Origin: Micromonospora sp. FIMYZ51
GTDB taxonomy: Bacteria > Actinomycetota > Actinomycetes > Mycobacteriales > Micromonosporaceae
Assembly: GCF_038246755.1 (NCBI RefSeq)
Contig: NZ_CP134706.1
Span: 2,480,001 to 2,544,000, forward strand
Direction: 5' to 3'
Length of the DNA: 64,000 bases
Position 1 is the stretch's first letter; each line of letters opens with the position of its first letter. This document shows positions 46,381 through 54,528 of this stretch, in pieces. Below the pieces are notes generated by a model. It was not told the origin of the DNA, ran no database searches, and worked only from the letters and a program-made list of their open reading frames with translations. Both the position numbers and the translations under genes were made by a program.

Positions 46381-48621
46381 CTACGGGCGAAGCCGGTTGG
46401 CGAAGACGTACGCCGCCAGGGCCTCGCCCGAGGCGACACCGGCATCGGCGTCGAATCGGAAGTGCACCCCGAGGTAGATCCGGCTCACCGCGTTCTCCGT
46501 GGCGGCCTGGCTGAAGCTGGTGAAGCTCCGGGTGACCCCCGAGGCGTACGGGTCATCGGTGGTGAGGGTGAAGGCCAGGTTGTCGGTGCCGAAGTAGCGT
46601 CGCATGATGCCCGCCCACGCTCCGGCGAAGGTGGCGTGCCCGGAGGCGTACGCCGGGAACGGCGGCGAGAAGCTGACCCCGGCGTGGTCCTTGGACAGCG
46701 GTCGCCAGTTGGGGTCGGCGACGGTTTCCGAACGTCCGTCCTCGTGGGCGCGCTGGATCGCGGTCTCCGGTCGCCACAGGTCGATGCTGGTCAGGAACTT
46801 TCCGTCCCGGGCCACGATGCCGGCGTCGGCGAGGGCGAGCCCCACCAGTGCGTAGAGCCGGACGTTCTCCATGATGGTCAGGCCACGCTGCACCGACAGG
46901 ATCGTGGTGTGGTCCAGCAACTGCCCCGGCGGCTTGTACGTGCCGTCCAGGTCGTTGGCCCAGAAATGGGCGATCTGGGTCTGCGTGGCGGTCCGGGTGG
47001 TCGAGTTCGCCGCGCCCAGCTGCCGCACCTCGTTGAGCTGGTTGCCGTACTCCGGCTTGCTGAGCAGATCCGCGTACGAGGTGGCGGCCAGCGGCGGCGG
47101 CGGGCGGAACTGACTGCCCGAGGTCATCGTGAACGGCGTGACCAGACCCCAGTTCGGGGCCAGCGCCGGCCGGGAGTCCGTCGGCCGCCACGCGCCGGGA
47201 ACGTTTTCCGACTGGTACGGCGCGTTGTTTGCGGAACCGTCGTTGCTCCGGGCGGAGATCATGGCGTCGGCCGCCTGCGCGCCGATCGAGGCACCCCGGT
47301 CGAGTTGCAGCTGGCTGGTGCCGGTCGGTAGCTGGGCGGTGGCGTGGGTCAGGTTCGCGGTGAAGCTACGGCCCGGGAACGCCGCCACCAGCGCGCTGTA
47401 CGCCGCCTTGTTGATCGCCGCTTCCAGCGACGGGGCGACGCTGTCCGCCGTGACCGGCACCCGGACCAGGTACGGCTGGCTGGTCGGCACCACCGAGGTG
47501 GCCGCGTCGTAGATCGCGCCGTGCATCATCGCGCCGGCTCGGCCGAGCACGGTCGGACCGGCCGCGGTGCCGGTCGCGGCGCGATAGGCGTCGAGCAGGA
47601 CGCCGTTCCAGTAGCGCACCGGATCGAACGGGGCCTCGGTCAGCTCGACAAGCGAGACGTTGTCGAGCCAGGCGGTGAAGGCGGGACCGCCGCCGAAGTG
47701 GAACATCACCTGCCCGTCGCTGGCGGCAAGCGGCGAGGTGAAGGTGAAGGAGAAGTGCTGCGGGCTGGTGGTGAGGTTGATGCTGCGACTGAACGGCGCG
47801 GTGTGCGGGGCGGCCTCCCGCTGCACGACCGCCTGGACGGCCCGTGCGGTACTGGCCGAGGCGTCGAACGCGATCCGGTAGGAGCGACCGGCCCGCAGCG
47901 TCAGGCCGCTCTGGCCGACGAGGTCCTCCCACGGCTGGGCGGTGCCGCCGCCCACCCCGACCCGGAGCCGTTGGCCGTCCACGCTCAGCTGGGTCGCGGT
48001 GTTGCTCCGCCACCACGATGCGGTGCTGCTGCTGAAGGTGCCGTTGTCGACCAACTCCGTCTCGATCAGGGAGACGTTGTCCAGGCAGACGGTCACCGCC
48101 TGCGGCCGACCGCCGAGCTGAAAGACCACCTGCCCGCTGGCGGTACCGATCGACGAGGTGAACGGGATCGAGATCCGACGCAGGCCGGCGTTGGCCTGGA
48201 CGCCCTGGTCCACGGCGGCCGTCTGGGGGGCGGCTTCGAGCTGCACCCGGGCCCGGATGTTCACCGATGCGTTCGCCGAGACGTCGAAGGAGAGCGCGTA
48301 CGCCTTCCCCTGGGTCAGGGTGATGCCGCTCTGGCCGACCAGGGCGTCGTACACGTTTGTCGTTCCGCCGGCCACGTTGACGCAGAGTTGCCCGGCGACG
48401 ACCTGAAGACTGGTGTGCTGGCTGTTCCACCAGGACGCCGAGCCGCTGCCGAAGCTGCCGTTGCTGATCAGCTCCGCCAGCGGCGCGGCAGCTGCCGGTT
48501 GGGCGGGTGCCGCCAGGGTGCTGCCCAGCACCGTGGCGAGCACGGTGCCGGTCAGCAGGCGGGCGTACCGTCTGAGCCGGGGGCCGGCGGGTGGCGATGT
48601 GGACGAGGACGAACGGACCAC
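46381..48621 (-). CDS. Secreted vanadium-haloperoxidase/PAP2-like enzyme with two CBM-like modules
   Basis: A 746-residue exported protein. The N-terminus has basic residues, a hydrophobic core and an Ala-rich cleavage site (LAAPAQPAAAAPLA). Two tandem beta-sandwich modules of the CBM4/9/CenC type follow (about 45-190 and 190-335; both show NG(S/T)F.S..ASWW, LVGQSG(I/L)TL..G..Y and LDNVSLIE/LVE). The rest is a PAP2/vanadium-haloperoxidase domain with the two site histidines visible: His662 in PAYASGHATF and His720 in SRIYLGVHF. Substrate and halide use are unknown. GTG 48621 has GGAG 6 bases upstream; TTG 48633 is less likely. The adjacent regulator gene carries a homologous module. Confidence 0.85.
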   Translation of the reverse strand: MVRSSSSTSPPAGPRLRRYARLLTGTVLATVLGSTLAAPAQPAAAAPLAELISNGSFGSGSASWWNSQHTSLQVVAGQLCVNVAGGTTNVYDALVGQSGITLTQGKAYALSFDVSANASVNIRARVQLEAAPQTAAVDQGVQANAGLRRISIPFTSSIGTASGQVVFQLGGRPQAVTVCLDNVSLIETELVDNGTFSSSTASWWRSNTATQLSVDGQRLRVGVGGGTAQPWEDLVGQSGLTLRAGRSYRIAFDASASTARAVQAVVQREAAPHTAPFSRSINLTTSPQHFSFTFTSPLAASDGQVMFHFGGGPAFTAWLDNVSLVELTEAPFDPVRYWNGVLLDAYRAATGTAAGPTVLGRAGAMMHGAIYDAATSVVPTSQPYLVRVPVTADSVAPSLEAAINKAAYSALVAAFPGRSFTANLTHATAQLPTGTSQLQLDRGASIGAQAADAMISARSNDGSANNAPYQSENVPGAWRPTDSRPALAPNWGLVTPFTMTSGSQFRPPPPLAATSYADLLSKPEYGNQLNEVRQLGAANSTTRTATQTQIAHFWANDLDGTYKPPGQLLDHTTILSVQRGLTIMENVRLYALVGLALADAGIVARDGKFLTSIDLWRPETAIQRAHEDGRSETVADPNWRPLSKDHAGVSFSPPFPAYASGHATFAGAWAGIMRRYFGTDNLAFTLTTDDPYASGVTRSFTSFSQAATENAVSRIYLGVHFRFDADAGVASGEALAAYVFANRLRP

Positions 48622-48714
48622 TGAGGACTCCAAGCGGGAAGGAATCGGCGATTGCCGACCTCAGCCTGGTCCGCGTCAATATCATCTCGATAGCGTTGCC
48701 ATGACAGAGAGTGA

Positions 48715-49950
48715 CTACCGGCTCGGGCTCGGGGCCGCAGCGTCCTCGACGAGCGAGAGGTCGGCCAGCATGACCTGGTAGGTGTCGGGGTGACCGCCCA
48801 GCTGGAAGGTGATCTCTGCGTGCTCGGTGCTCCGGTCGGCGACGAACGAGAACCGCTGGTGGCAGCGCACCAGATCGGTGTCGAGGTCACGCATCAGCAG
48901 CGCCGGATAGTCGGGTGGCAGATTCTCCTGCACGGTGACCCGGAGTTGGGTCGGTGCGCTGGTGAGCAGGTCGAACGAGAGCGTGTAGCTTCGTCCCTCG
49001 ACCAGGTGGACACCCCGGTACATCAGGATCGCGTCCCACGGATTGGCCGTGCCGCCAAGCACCCGGGCCCAGAGCCGGTCGTTCTCGGCGGAGACGTCGA
49101 CGGTCGCCGCGCTCAGGTCCCAGGGGCCGGCGGTGCCGGTGCCGAAGCTGCGGTCCTGGACAAGCTCGGTGCCGGCGGGACGAGGTGGGGCCGCCGCGCA
49201 CTGCGTCGGGGACGTGGTGGCGGTAGCGCTTGGCGGCGTACCGAAGCCGAGACGGTCGGTCCGGTCCCCGGACGGCGACGGCTGGCCGTCGTACAGCATC
49301 CTGGTGCCGGCCATCCCGACGGCCCCGCCGATCAGGAAGAAGACAAGCGCCGTGGTGACGAGCAGCCGCCAGCGGCCGGTCGACGCCGGCGCCGCCGTTC
49401 CCGTCGATCGGCCCGGCTCGGCCGGTTCGGCCGAGCGGCCCCGCGCCGCCGGTTCGGCCGAGCGGCCCGGCACGGCGGGTCCGGCCGAGCGGTCGGGGTC
49501 CGGTGCCGACTCGTGCACGTCGGCGGTCGGGGCGGGGGCAGCACCGTCGTCGGCGCGCTCCGCACTGGGCGTCGGGGGATCGGCAAGCGTGCGCCACGCC
49601 TGCCGCCAACGCTCGACCTCGGTCTCGATCTCGTGTTCCCGGCGACGGCGGGCCCGCAGGCAGGCCCGCACGAACGACTCGACGAACTCCAGTCGAGGCA
49701 GCCGGGGCAGTCGCTTCCCGGCGAGCACCTCGTGGGTGGTGCTGCTCGGCAGGGCCTCCAACTGCCGACCGCCCGGCCCCAACCGGGTCCCGGCCAACTC
49801 CCGCAGCACGCGCAGCGAAGGCTGCCCCGCCCAGGCGCGCAGCCGGTTGAGTTGCGTCACCAACTGCGCCGCGTCGCCGGCAACCGCCGGGTCCGGCGGT
49901 CCGTCGCCCGGCTGGCGCGATCCGGTATCCATTCCCCCCGCCGAACCCAC
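48715..49950 (-). CDS. Membrane-anchored HTH regulator with extracellular CBM-like domain
   Basis: A 411-residue single-pass membrane protein. Residues ~28-105 are helical and look like an HTH-type cytoplasmic domain (LVTQLNRLRAWAGQPSLRVLRELAG, SSTTHEVLAGKRLPRLPRLEFVESFVRACL). A Pro/Ala-rich linker with GRSAEPA repeats (~160-190) leads to one transmembrane helix (194-216). Residues ~262-405 form an extracytoplasmic beta-sandwich that resembles the two modules of the neighbouring secreted enzyme (VQDRSFGTGTAGPWD, GTANPWDAILMYRGVHLVEGRSYTLSFD, LADLSLVE). GTG 49950 has GGAGG 6 bases upstream. Sensing the same ligand as the enzyme and controlling its gene is inference from position and domain match. 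Confidence 0.7.
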   Translation of the reverse strand: MGSAGGMDTGSRQPGDGPPDPAVAGDAAQLVTQLNRLRAWAGQPSLRVLRELAGTRLGPGGRQLEALPSSTTHEVLAGKRLPRLPRLEFVESFVRACLRARRRREHEIETEVERWRQAWRTLADPPTPSAERADDGAAPAPTADVHESAPDPDRSAGPAVPGRSAEPAARGRSAEPAEPGRSTGTAAPASTGRWRLLVTTALVFFLIGGAVGMAGTRMLYDGQPSPSGDRTDRLGFGTPPSATATTSPTQCAAAPPRPAGTELVQDRSFGTGTAGPWDLSAATVDVSAENDRLWARVLGGTANPWDAILMYRGVHLVEGRSYTLSFDLLTSAPTQLRVTVQENLPPDYPALLMRDLDTDLVRCHQRFSFVADRSTEHAEITFQLGGHPDTYQVMLADLSLVEDAAAPSPSR

Positions 49951-50045
49951 CCGCTGCCTCCAGTCACCTGCCGACGCCGTCCCAGTCGCCACCGTCAGTA
50001 CCGGCGCACTCACTTTCTCCTGTGGACCATGATCTCAGTACCGGG

Positions 50046-50098
50046 ATGTCCGGCATCGTCCGGCAACGCCGTACGCCGATGTCTGGAATCGTCCGGCT
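50046..50098 (+). repeat. 33-bp-spaced direct repeat ahead of the SARP gene
   Basis: GATGTCCGGCATCGTCCGGC (50046-50065) recurs as GATGTCTGGAATCGTCCGGC (50079-50098), 18 of 20 identical, 33 bases apart (three helical turns). It lies in the divergent region between the HTH-CBM regulator and the SARP gene. SARP proteins bind direct repeats, so this may be a binding site. If the longer SARP ORF is real, the repeats are coding. Confidence 0.5.
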
Positions 50099-50147
50099 GC
50101 CGCCGGGAGCTTGCCGGACGAACAGGCCGGCTGCTTGCCTCACCAAA

Positions 50148-50933
50148 GTGGATTTCCGACTTCTCGGGCCGCTGGAGATCGGGTACGGCACCCGGTTGCT
50201 CACCCTGGGCGCGGCCAGGCAACGTGCCGTGCTCGCCGTCCTGCTGCTGTCCGCCAATCGAACCGTCAGCGTGGAGTCGCTGGCCGACCGAATCTGGGGG
50301 CATGAGCGGCCCGCCAGTGCCCGCCGGACGATCCGGACCTACATCTCACGGATCAGGCAGATACTGCCCGAACCCGTGTTGCAGACCAATTCCACCGGCT
50401 ACCTGCTGCGGATCCCACCTGCCGCGCTCGACCTGCACCGCTTCGAGCAGGGCACCGCCTACGCCCGGGCCCGGTTGGCCACCGATCCGGCCGCGGCGGC
50501 GACCGCCCTGCGCGCGGCGCTCGCCCTGTGGCGCGGCCCGGCCCTGGCCGATCTCGGTCCCGCCATGATCCGCGACACCGAAGGACCCCGGCTGCGGGAG
50601 CTCAGACTAGCCGCGATCGAGGACCGGATCGACGCCGAACTACGCCTCGGTCACCACGCCCGGCTCATCGGTGAGCTGCTCAGCCTGGCCGCGCACCATC
50701 CGCTGCGGGAGCGCCTGGTCGGCCAGTTGATGGTCGCGCTGGACCGGTCCGGTCAGCGGGCGGACGCGCTTGCCGTCTACCGGCGTACCCGCGATCGGCT
50801 GGTGGAGGAGTTGGGGGTGGAGCCGGGCCCCGCACTCCGGCAGGTGCACCGCCAGGTGCTGACGGACCAGGCGCACCTACGGACGGTCCTGCGCACACGT
50901 ACCAGCGCTCCGGTGGTGGTGCGGGCCGGTTAG
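50148..50933 (+). CDS. SARP/BTAD-family transcription activator
   Basis: A 261-residue regulator. Residues ~1-95 form an OmpR-like winged helix ([65 protein letters not shown]). Residues ~100-245 form the bacterial transcriptional activation domain ([92 protein letters not shown]). It is a small stand-alone SARP as in antibiotic clusters. GTG 50148 gives the classic [11 protein letters not shown] start but has no ribosome-binding site; longer starts to 50022 exist. It is divergent from the HTH-CBM regulator. Confidence 0.88.
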   Translation: MDFRLLGPLEIGYGTRLLTLGAARQRAVLAVLLLSANRTVSVESLADRIWGHERPASARRTIRTYISRIRQILPEPVLQTNSTGYLLRIPPAALDLHRFEQGTAYARARLATDPAAAATALRAALALWRGPALADLGPAMIRDTEGPRLRELRLAAIEDRIDAELRLGHHARLIGELLSLAAHHPLRERLVGQLMVALDRSGQRADALAVYRRTRDRLVEELGVEPGPALRQVHRQVLTDQAHLRTVLRTRTSAPVVVRAG

Positions 50934-51003
50934 GCGCCCCGGATCACATCGCCGCGTCGGGCCGGTTAGGCGACCCGGATCACATCGCCGCGTCGGGCCG
51001 GTC
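50922..51003. repeat. 36-bp tandem repeat across the SARP stop codon
   Basis: A 36-base unit beginning CGGGCCGGTTAGGCG(C/A)CCCG occurs at 50922 and 50958, with a third partial copy at 50994. The first copy contains the SARP stop codon TAG, and the second repeats it. The copies are nearly identical, pointing to recent slippage. No gene lies in the remaining gap before 51043. Confidence 0.8.
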
Positions 51004-51042
51004 GGCGTTGCGGGTCGAGGTGGCACGCGGTTACCTGGACGG

Positions 51043-51648
51043 ATGGACCACCCCTGGCTGCACGCGCCCGCCGCCGACGTCGCCGAGACCGCACGTGGCC
51101 TGCTCGGCTGGGAACTCTCGGCCGGTGGCGTGCGGATCCGGCTCACCGAGGTCGAGGCGTACGCCGGGACCGGTGCGGACCCGGCCTCGCACGCCCACCG
51201 TGGTCCGACGCCCCGCACCCGGGTGATGTTCGGGCCGGCGGGGTACGCCTACACGTACTTCGTGTTCGGGATGCACTGGTGTCTGAACGTCGTCTGCGGC
51301 CGGGACGGGGAGGCGGCGGCGGTCCTGCTGCGCGCCGGTGAGGTGGTCGATGGGGTGGATCTGGCCCGTAAGCGGCGCGGCGAGGTGGCCGACCGGGAGC
51401 TGGCCCGGGGGCCGGCCCGGCTGGTGGTGGCGCTGGGCATCGACGCGACGGCGAACGGCACCTCGATGCTCGACGGGACCGGACCGTTGCTGCTGACGCC
51501 GCCGTCGCGCCCGGTGGCACCGTCGGCCGTCTCCGCCGGCCCGCGCGTCGGGGTGGCCGCCGCGCACGACGTGCCCTGGCGTTTCTGGATCACCGGCGAC
51601 CCGACCGTCAGCCCGTACCGCCGGCACGTGCCACGACGACGCAGCTGA
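51043..51648 (+). CDS. 3-methyladenine DNA glycosylase (AAG/MPG family)
   Basis: Base-excision repair enzyme that removes alkylated purines. The 201-residue protein matches the AAG fold: [24 protein letters not shown] (catalytic Glu in this segment), [40 protein letters not shown] (the DNA-intercalating Tyr/His region), [26 protein letters not shown] and [16 protein letters not shown]. It is full length for the bacterial family. ATG 51043 is the natural start. It stands alone behind the repeat region, and its relation to the SARP gene is not evident. Confidence 0.93.
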   Translation: MDHPWLHAPAADVAETARGLLGWELSAGGVRIRLTEVEAYAGTGADPASHAHRGPTPRTRVMFGPAGYAYTYFVFGMHWCLNVVCGRDGEAAAVLLRAGEVVDGVDLARKRRGEVADRELARGPARLVVALGIDATANGTSMLDGTGPLLLTPPSRPVAPSAVSAGPRVGVAAAHDVPWRFWITGDPTVSPYRRHVPRRRS

Positions 51649-51710
51649 CCCGTCCGGCAATGTCTGCGTCAGGCGTGACGGGGGACACTGGGGCGAGACG
51701 GGCTCGCGGA

Positions 51711-51730
51711 ATAGTTGACTCGTCAAATAT
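51711..51730. promoter_or_regulatory. 20-bp palindrome upstream of the flavin oxidoreductase operon
   Basis: ATAGTTGACTCGTCAAATAT reads as ATA-n-TTGAC-TC-GTCAA-n-TAT, matching on both arms except for one pair. It lies 57-76 bases upstream of the oxidoreductase start in otherwise GC-rich DNA. The TTGAC...GTCAA form is typical of MarR/OhrR-type operators, though no such regulator gene is adjacent. It also supplies a TTGACT -35-like hexamer. Confidence 0.6.
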
Positions 51731-51786
51731 GTTGTCGGGGACGCCGGGTGGCACCCCGCCCCGGTCGGACGACACGAGGAGCTGTC

Positions 51787-52914
51787 ATGCAGTTCGGAGT
51801 CTTCACCGTCGGCGACGTCACGGTCGACCCGACAAACGGTCGTGAGCCGACCGAGGCGGAGCGGATCAAGGCGATGGTGACCATCGCGCTCAAGGCCGAG
51901 GAGGTCGGTCTCGACGTCTTCGCCACCGGCGAGCACCACAATCCGCCGTTCGTGCCGTCGTCGCCCACCACGATGCTGGGCTGGATCGCCGCCCGTACCG
52001 AGCGGCTGCTGCTCTCCACCGCGACCACGCTGATCACCACAAACGACCCGGTGAAGATCGCCGAGGACTACGCGATGTTGCAGCACCTCGCCGACGGCCG
52101 GGTGGACCTGATGATGGGGCGCGGCAACACCGGCCCGGTCTATCCCTGGTTCGGCCAGGACATCCGCAACGGCATCCCGCTCGCGATCGAGAACTACGAC
52201 CTGTTGCGCCGGCTCTGGCGGGAGGACGTGGTCGACTGGTCCGGCCGGTTCCGTACCCCGTTGCAGTCGTTCACCTCGACGCCGCGCCCGCTCGACGGCG
52301 TACCGCCGTTCGTCTGGCACGGCTCGATCCGCAGCCCGGAGATCGCCGAGCAGGCCGCCTACTACGGCGACGGCTTCTTCGCCAACCACATCTTCTGGCC
52401 GGCGGAGCACACCCGGCGGATGGTGGGGCTCTACCGGCAGCGCTTCGAGCACTACGGCCACGGCTCCGCCGACCAGGCCATCGTCGGCCTCGGCGGCCAG
52501 GTGTTCATGCGCAGGAACTCCCAGGACGCGGTACGCGAGTTCCGGCCGTACTTCGACAACGCGCCGGTCTACGGGCACGGCCCGTCGCTTGAGGAGTTCA
52601 CCGCGCAGACCCCGCTGACGGTGGGCAGCCCGCAGCAGGTCATCGACCGGACCCTCGGCTTCCGCGACTACGTCGGCGACTACCAGCGGCAGCTGTTCCT
52701 CATCGACCACGCCGGGCTGCCGCTGAAGACGGTGCTGGAGCAGCTGGACCTTCTCGGCGAGGAGGTCGTGCCGGTGCTGCGCAAGGAGTTCGACTCGCTG
52801 CGGCCGGCGCACGTACCGCTGGCGCCGACCCACGCCTCGCTGCGGGCCGCCGCCGAGCGCGCGGCAGCCGGCGACGAGACCCTCGCCGCTACCGGCGCGG
52901 AGGCCGACAAGTGA
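51787..52914 (+). CDS. LLM-class flavin-dependent monooxygenase
   Basis: A 375-residue luciferase-like TIM-barrel monooxygenase that uses reduced FMN. The family pattern is clear: MQFGVFTVGDV start, DVFATGEHHNPPFVPSSPTTMLGWIAART, LLSTATTLITTNDPVKIAEDYAMLQHLADGRVDLMMGRGNT, WHGSIRSPEIAEQAAYYGDGFF. The closest type I know is the CE1758 family of actinobacteria. Natural substrate is not known. ATG 51787 has GAGGAG about 6 bases upstream. The stop overlaps the GTG of the FMN reductase gene, which should supply FMNH2, making a two-component monooxygenase. Confidence 0.93.
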   Translation: MQFGVFTVGDVTVDPTNGREPTEAERIKAMVTIALKAEEVGLDVFATGEHHNPPFVPSSPTTMLGWIAARTERLLLSTATTLITTNDPVKIAEDYAMLQHLADGRVDLMMGRGNTGPVYPWFGQDIRNGIPLAIENYDLLRRLWREDVVDWSGRFRTPLQSFTSTPRPLDGVPPFVWHGSIRSPEIAEQAAYYGDGFFANHIFWPAEHTRRMVGLYRQRFEHYGHGSADQAIVGLGGQVFMRRNSQDAVREFRPYFDNAPVYGHGPSLEEFTAQTPLTVGSPQQVIDRTLGFRDYVGDYQRQLFLIDHAGLPLKTVLEQLDLLGEEVVPVLRKEFDSLRPAHVPLAPTHASLRAAAERAAAGDETLAATGAEADK

Positions 52915-53534
52915 CCGCACGCACCCTCGCCGTGGTGTCGGCGGGCCTCAGCCAGCCCTCGTCGACCCGGCTGCTCGCCGACCAGCTCGCCGCGGCCACC
53001 CGCGACGAGCTGGTCGGGCGCGGCGACCCGGTCGAGCTGCGCCCGGTCGACCTGCGTGAGTACGCCCACGACATCGTCAACCATCTGCTCACCGGCTTTC
53101 CGGCGGAGCCGCTGCGGCAGGCGCTGGAACAGGTCACCGGCGCCGACGGGCTGATCGCCGTAACCCCGATCTTCAACGCCTCGTACAACGGGCTGTTCAA
53201 GTCGTTCTTCGACCTGGTCGACGCCGAGGCGTTGGCCGGCCGGCCGGTGCTGATCGGGGCCACCGGCGGCACCGCCCGGCACTCCCTCGCCCTGGAACAC
53301 GCGGTCCGTCCGATGTTCAGCTACCTGCGGGCGGTGGTCACCCCGACGGCGGTCTTCGCCGCGCCCGAGGACTGGTCCGGCCCTACGGCGGAGGGCGCGT
53401 TGCGGGCCCGGATCGGTCGGGCCGGTCGGGAACTGGCCGAGGAGATCCACCGGCGGCCCGCAGCGAGCGGGCCGGTCGATCCGTTCACCCTCACCACCGA
53501 CTTCGAGCAGCTGCTGCGCGGCGGCGACGGCTGA
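52911..53534 (+). CDS. NAD(P)H:FMN oxidoreductase (CE1759/SsuE-like)
   Basis: A 207-residue flavodoxin-fold reductase. The phosphate-binding loop for FMN follows the first strand (LAVVSAGLSQPSSTRLLADQL), followed by GLIAVTPIFNASYNGLFKSFFDLVDAEALAGRPVLIGATGGTARHSL, the second flavin-binding loop. It should reduce FMN with NAD(P)H and deliver it to the coupled monooxygenase. GTG 52911 overlaps the upstream stop by 4 bases. A strong bidirectional terminator follows at 53605-53633. Confidence 0.93.
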   Translation: MTARTLAVVSAGLSQPSSTRLLADQLAAATRDELVGRGDPVELRPVDLREYAHDIVNHLLTGFPAEPLRQALEQVTGADGLIAVTPIFNASYNGLFKSFFDLVDAEALAGRPVLIGATGGTARHSLALEHAVRPMFSYLRAVVTPTAVFAAPEDWSGPTAEGALRARIGRAGRELAEEIHRRPAASGPVDPFTLTTDFEQLLRGGDG

Positions 53535-53604
53535 TTCGTTGCTGCGGGACCGGGGGATGCCCGCTACCCCGCCGGTGACCCCGGACGCTCGCCGCCCACA
53601 TCCC

Positions 53605-53633
53605 GCCCGCCGCCCCACATCGGGGCGGCGGGC
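53605..53633. terminator. Strong bidirectional terminator
   Basis: A perfect 12-bp GC stem (53605-53616 with 53622-53633), 5-base loop, followed by GATTTCT. It lies between the convergent FMN reductase and universal-stress-protein genes and should end both transcripts. Confidence 0.85.
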
Positions 53634-53639
53634 GATTTC

Positions 53640-54485
53640 TCAGGCCGCGTGCCCGTACGGGTGAGCGACGAGCACCGGGCAGCGGGCGTGGTGCACAAGG
53701 GCCTGACTTACCGACCCGAGCAGCAGCCCGGTGAACCCGCCCCGCCCTCGGGACCCGGCCACCACAAGCGCGGCCGACCCGGACGCCTCGATCAGCGCCT
53801 GGTCAGGTTTGGGGGCGGTGATCAGGCGTTCGGTCACGGTCAGCTCCGGGTGACTGCCCCGCGCGGCGGCTGCCGCCGTGGCCAGCAGGTCGGTGGCCGG
53901 CGCGTCCGCACCGGCGTCCCGCTCGTCGGCGATGTGCACCAGCACCAGCTCGGCACCGCGCCGGCTGGCCTCGTCCGCGCCGTACCCGACGGCGAGTTCG
54001 GCCGACTCCGAGCCGTCCACCCCGACCAGCACCGGCCCCTCGGTCGGGATCGGCCGGTCCGGCGGCCGGACCACAAGCACCGGGCAGTGGCCGTGCGCGG
54101 CGACCTGGGTGCCGACCGAGCCGAGCAGGAGTCCGGCGAAGCCGCCGAGGCCCCGGCTGCCCACCACGACCAGCTCCGCCCGCCGGGACTCCTCGACCAG
54201 GGTGGCGCCCGGGCCGCCGGCCACCTGCCGCACCTCGACGCTCAACCCCGGCCACCTGTCGACCAGCTCGGCGGCGGCCTGTTCGAGCATCTTGCGGCCG
54301 TCCTCCGAGGGTGCCGGCAACCCCACGTCGTACGGGTTGATCGGCACCCCGTAGCCGAGCGGATGCAGGTAGCCGTGCACCAGGTGCAGCGGACGGGACC
54401 GCCACACCGCCGCCTGCGCGGCGTGCTCGGCGGCGACCAGGCTCGGCGGCGACCCGTCCACGCCCACCACGACAGCTCGGTTCAT
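53640..54485 (-). CDS. Universal stress protein, tandem UspA domains
   Basis: A 281-residue cytosolic protein with two UspA domains (residues 1-145 and 146-281). Both carry the ATP-binding pattern: VVVGVDGS at the start and GSRGLGGFAGLLLGS in domain 1, GVDGSESAEL and GSRGRGGFTGLLLGS in domain 2 (G-x2-G-x9-G-S). Such tandem USPs are induced by hypoxia and stationary phase in actinobacteria. ATG 54485 has GGAGAAGG about 5 bases upstream. It lies 43 bases downstream of a second tandem USP gene on the same strand. Partner or ligand beyond ATP is unknown. Confidence 0.93.
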   Translation of the reverse strand: MNRAVVVGVDGSPPSLVAAEHAAQAAVWRSRPLHLVHGYLHPLGYGVPINPYDVGLPAPSEDGRKMLEQAAAELVDRWPGLSVEVRQVAGGPGATLVEESRRAELVVVGSRGLGGFAGLLLGSVGTQVAAHGHCPVLVVRPPDRPIPTEGPVLVGVDGSESAELAVGYGADEASRRGAELVLVHIADERDAGADAPATDLLATAAAAARGSHPELTVTERLITAPKPDQALIEASGSAALVVAGSRGRGGFTGLLLGSVSQALVHHARCPVLVAHPYGHAA

Positions 54486-54528
54486 CAGCCTTCTCCAGAG
54501 GTCGGTCAGGTCGTTGTCGACCGGTTGG

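Noticed and set aside
53803..54405. Long minus-strand ORF in a second frame inside the USP gene
   Set aside because: Arg/Gly/Ala-rich shadow frame caused by high GC; no motif and no start signal.
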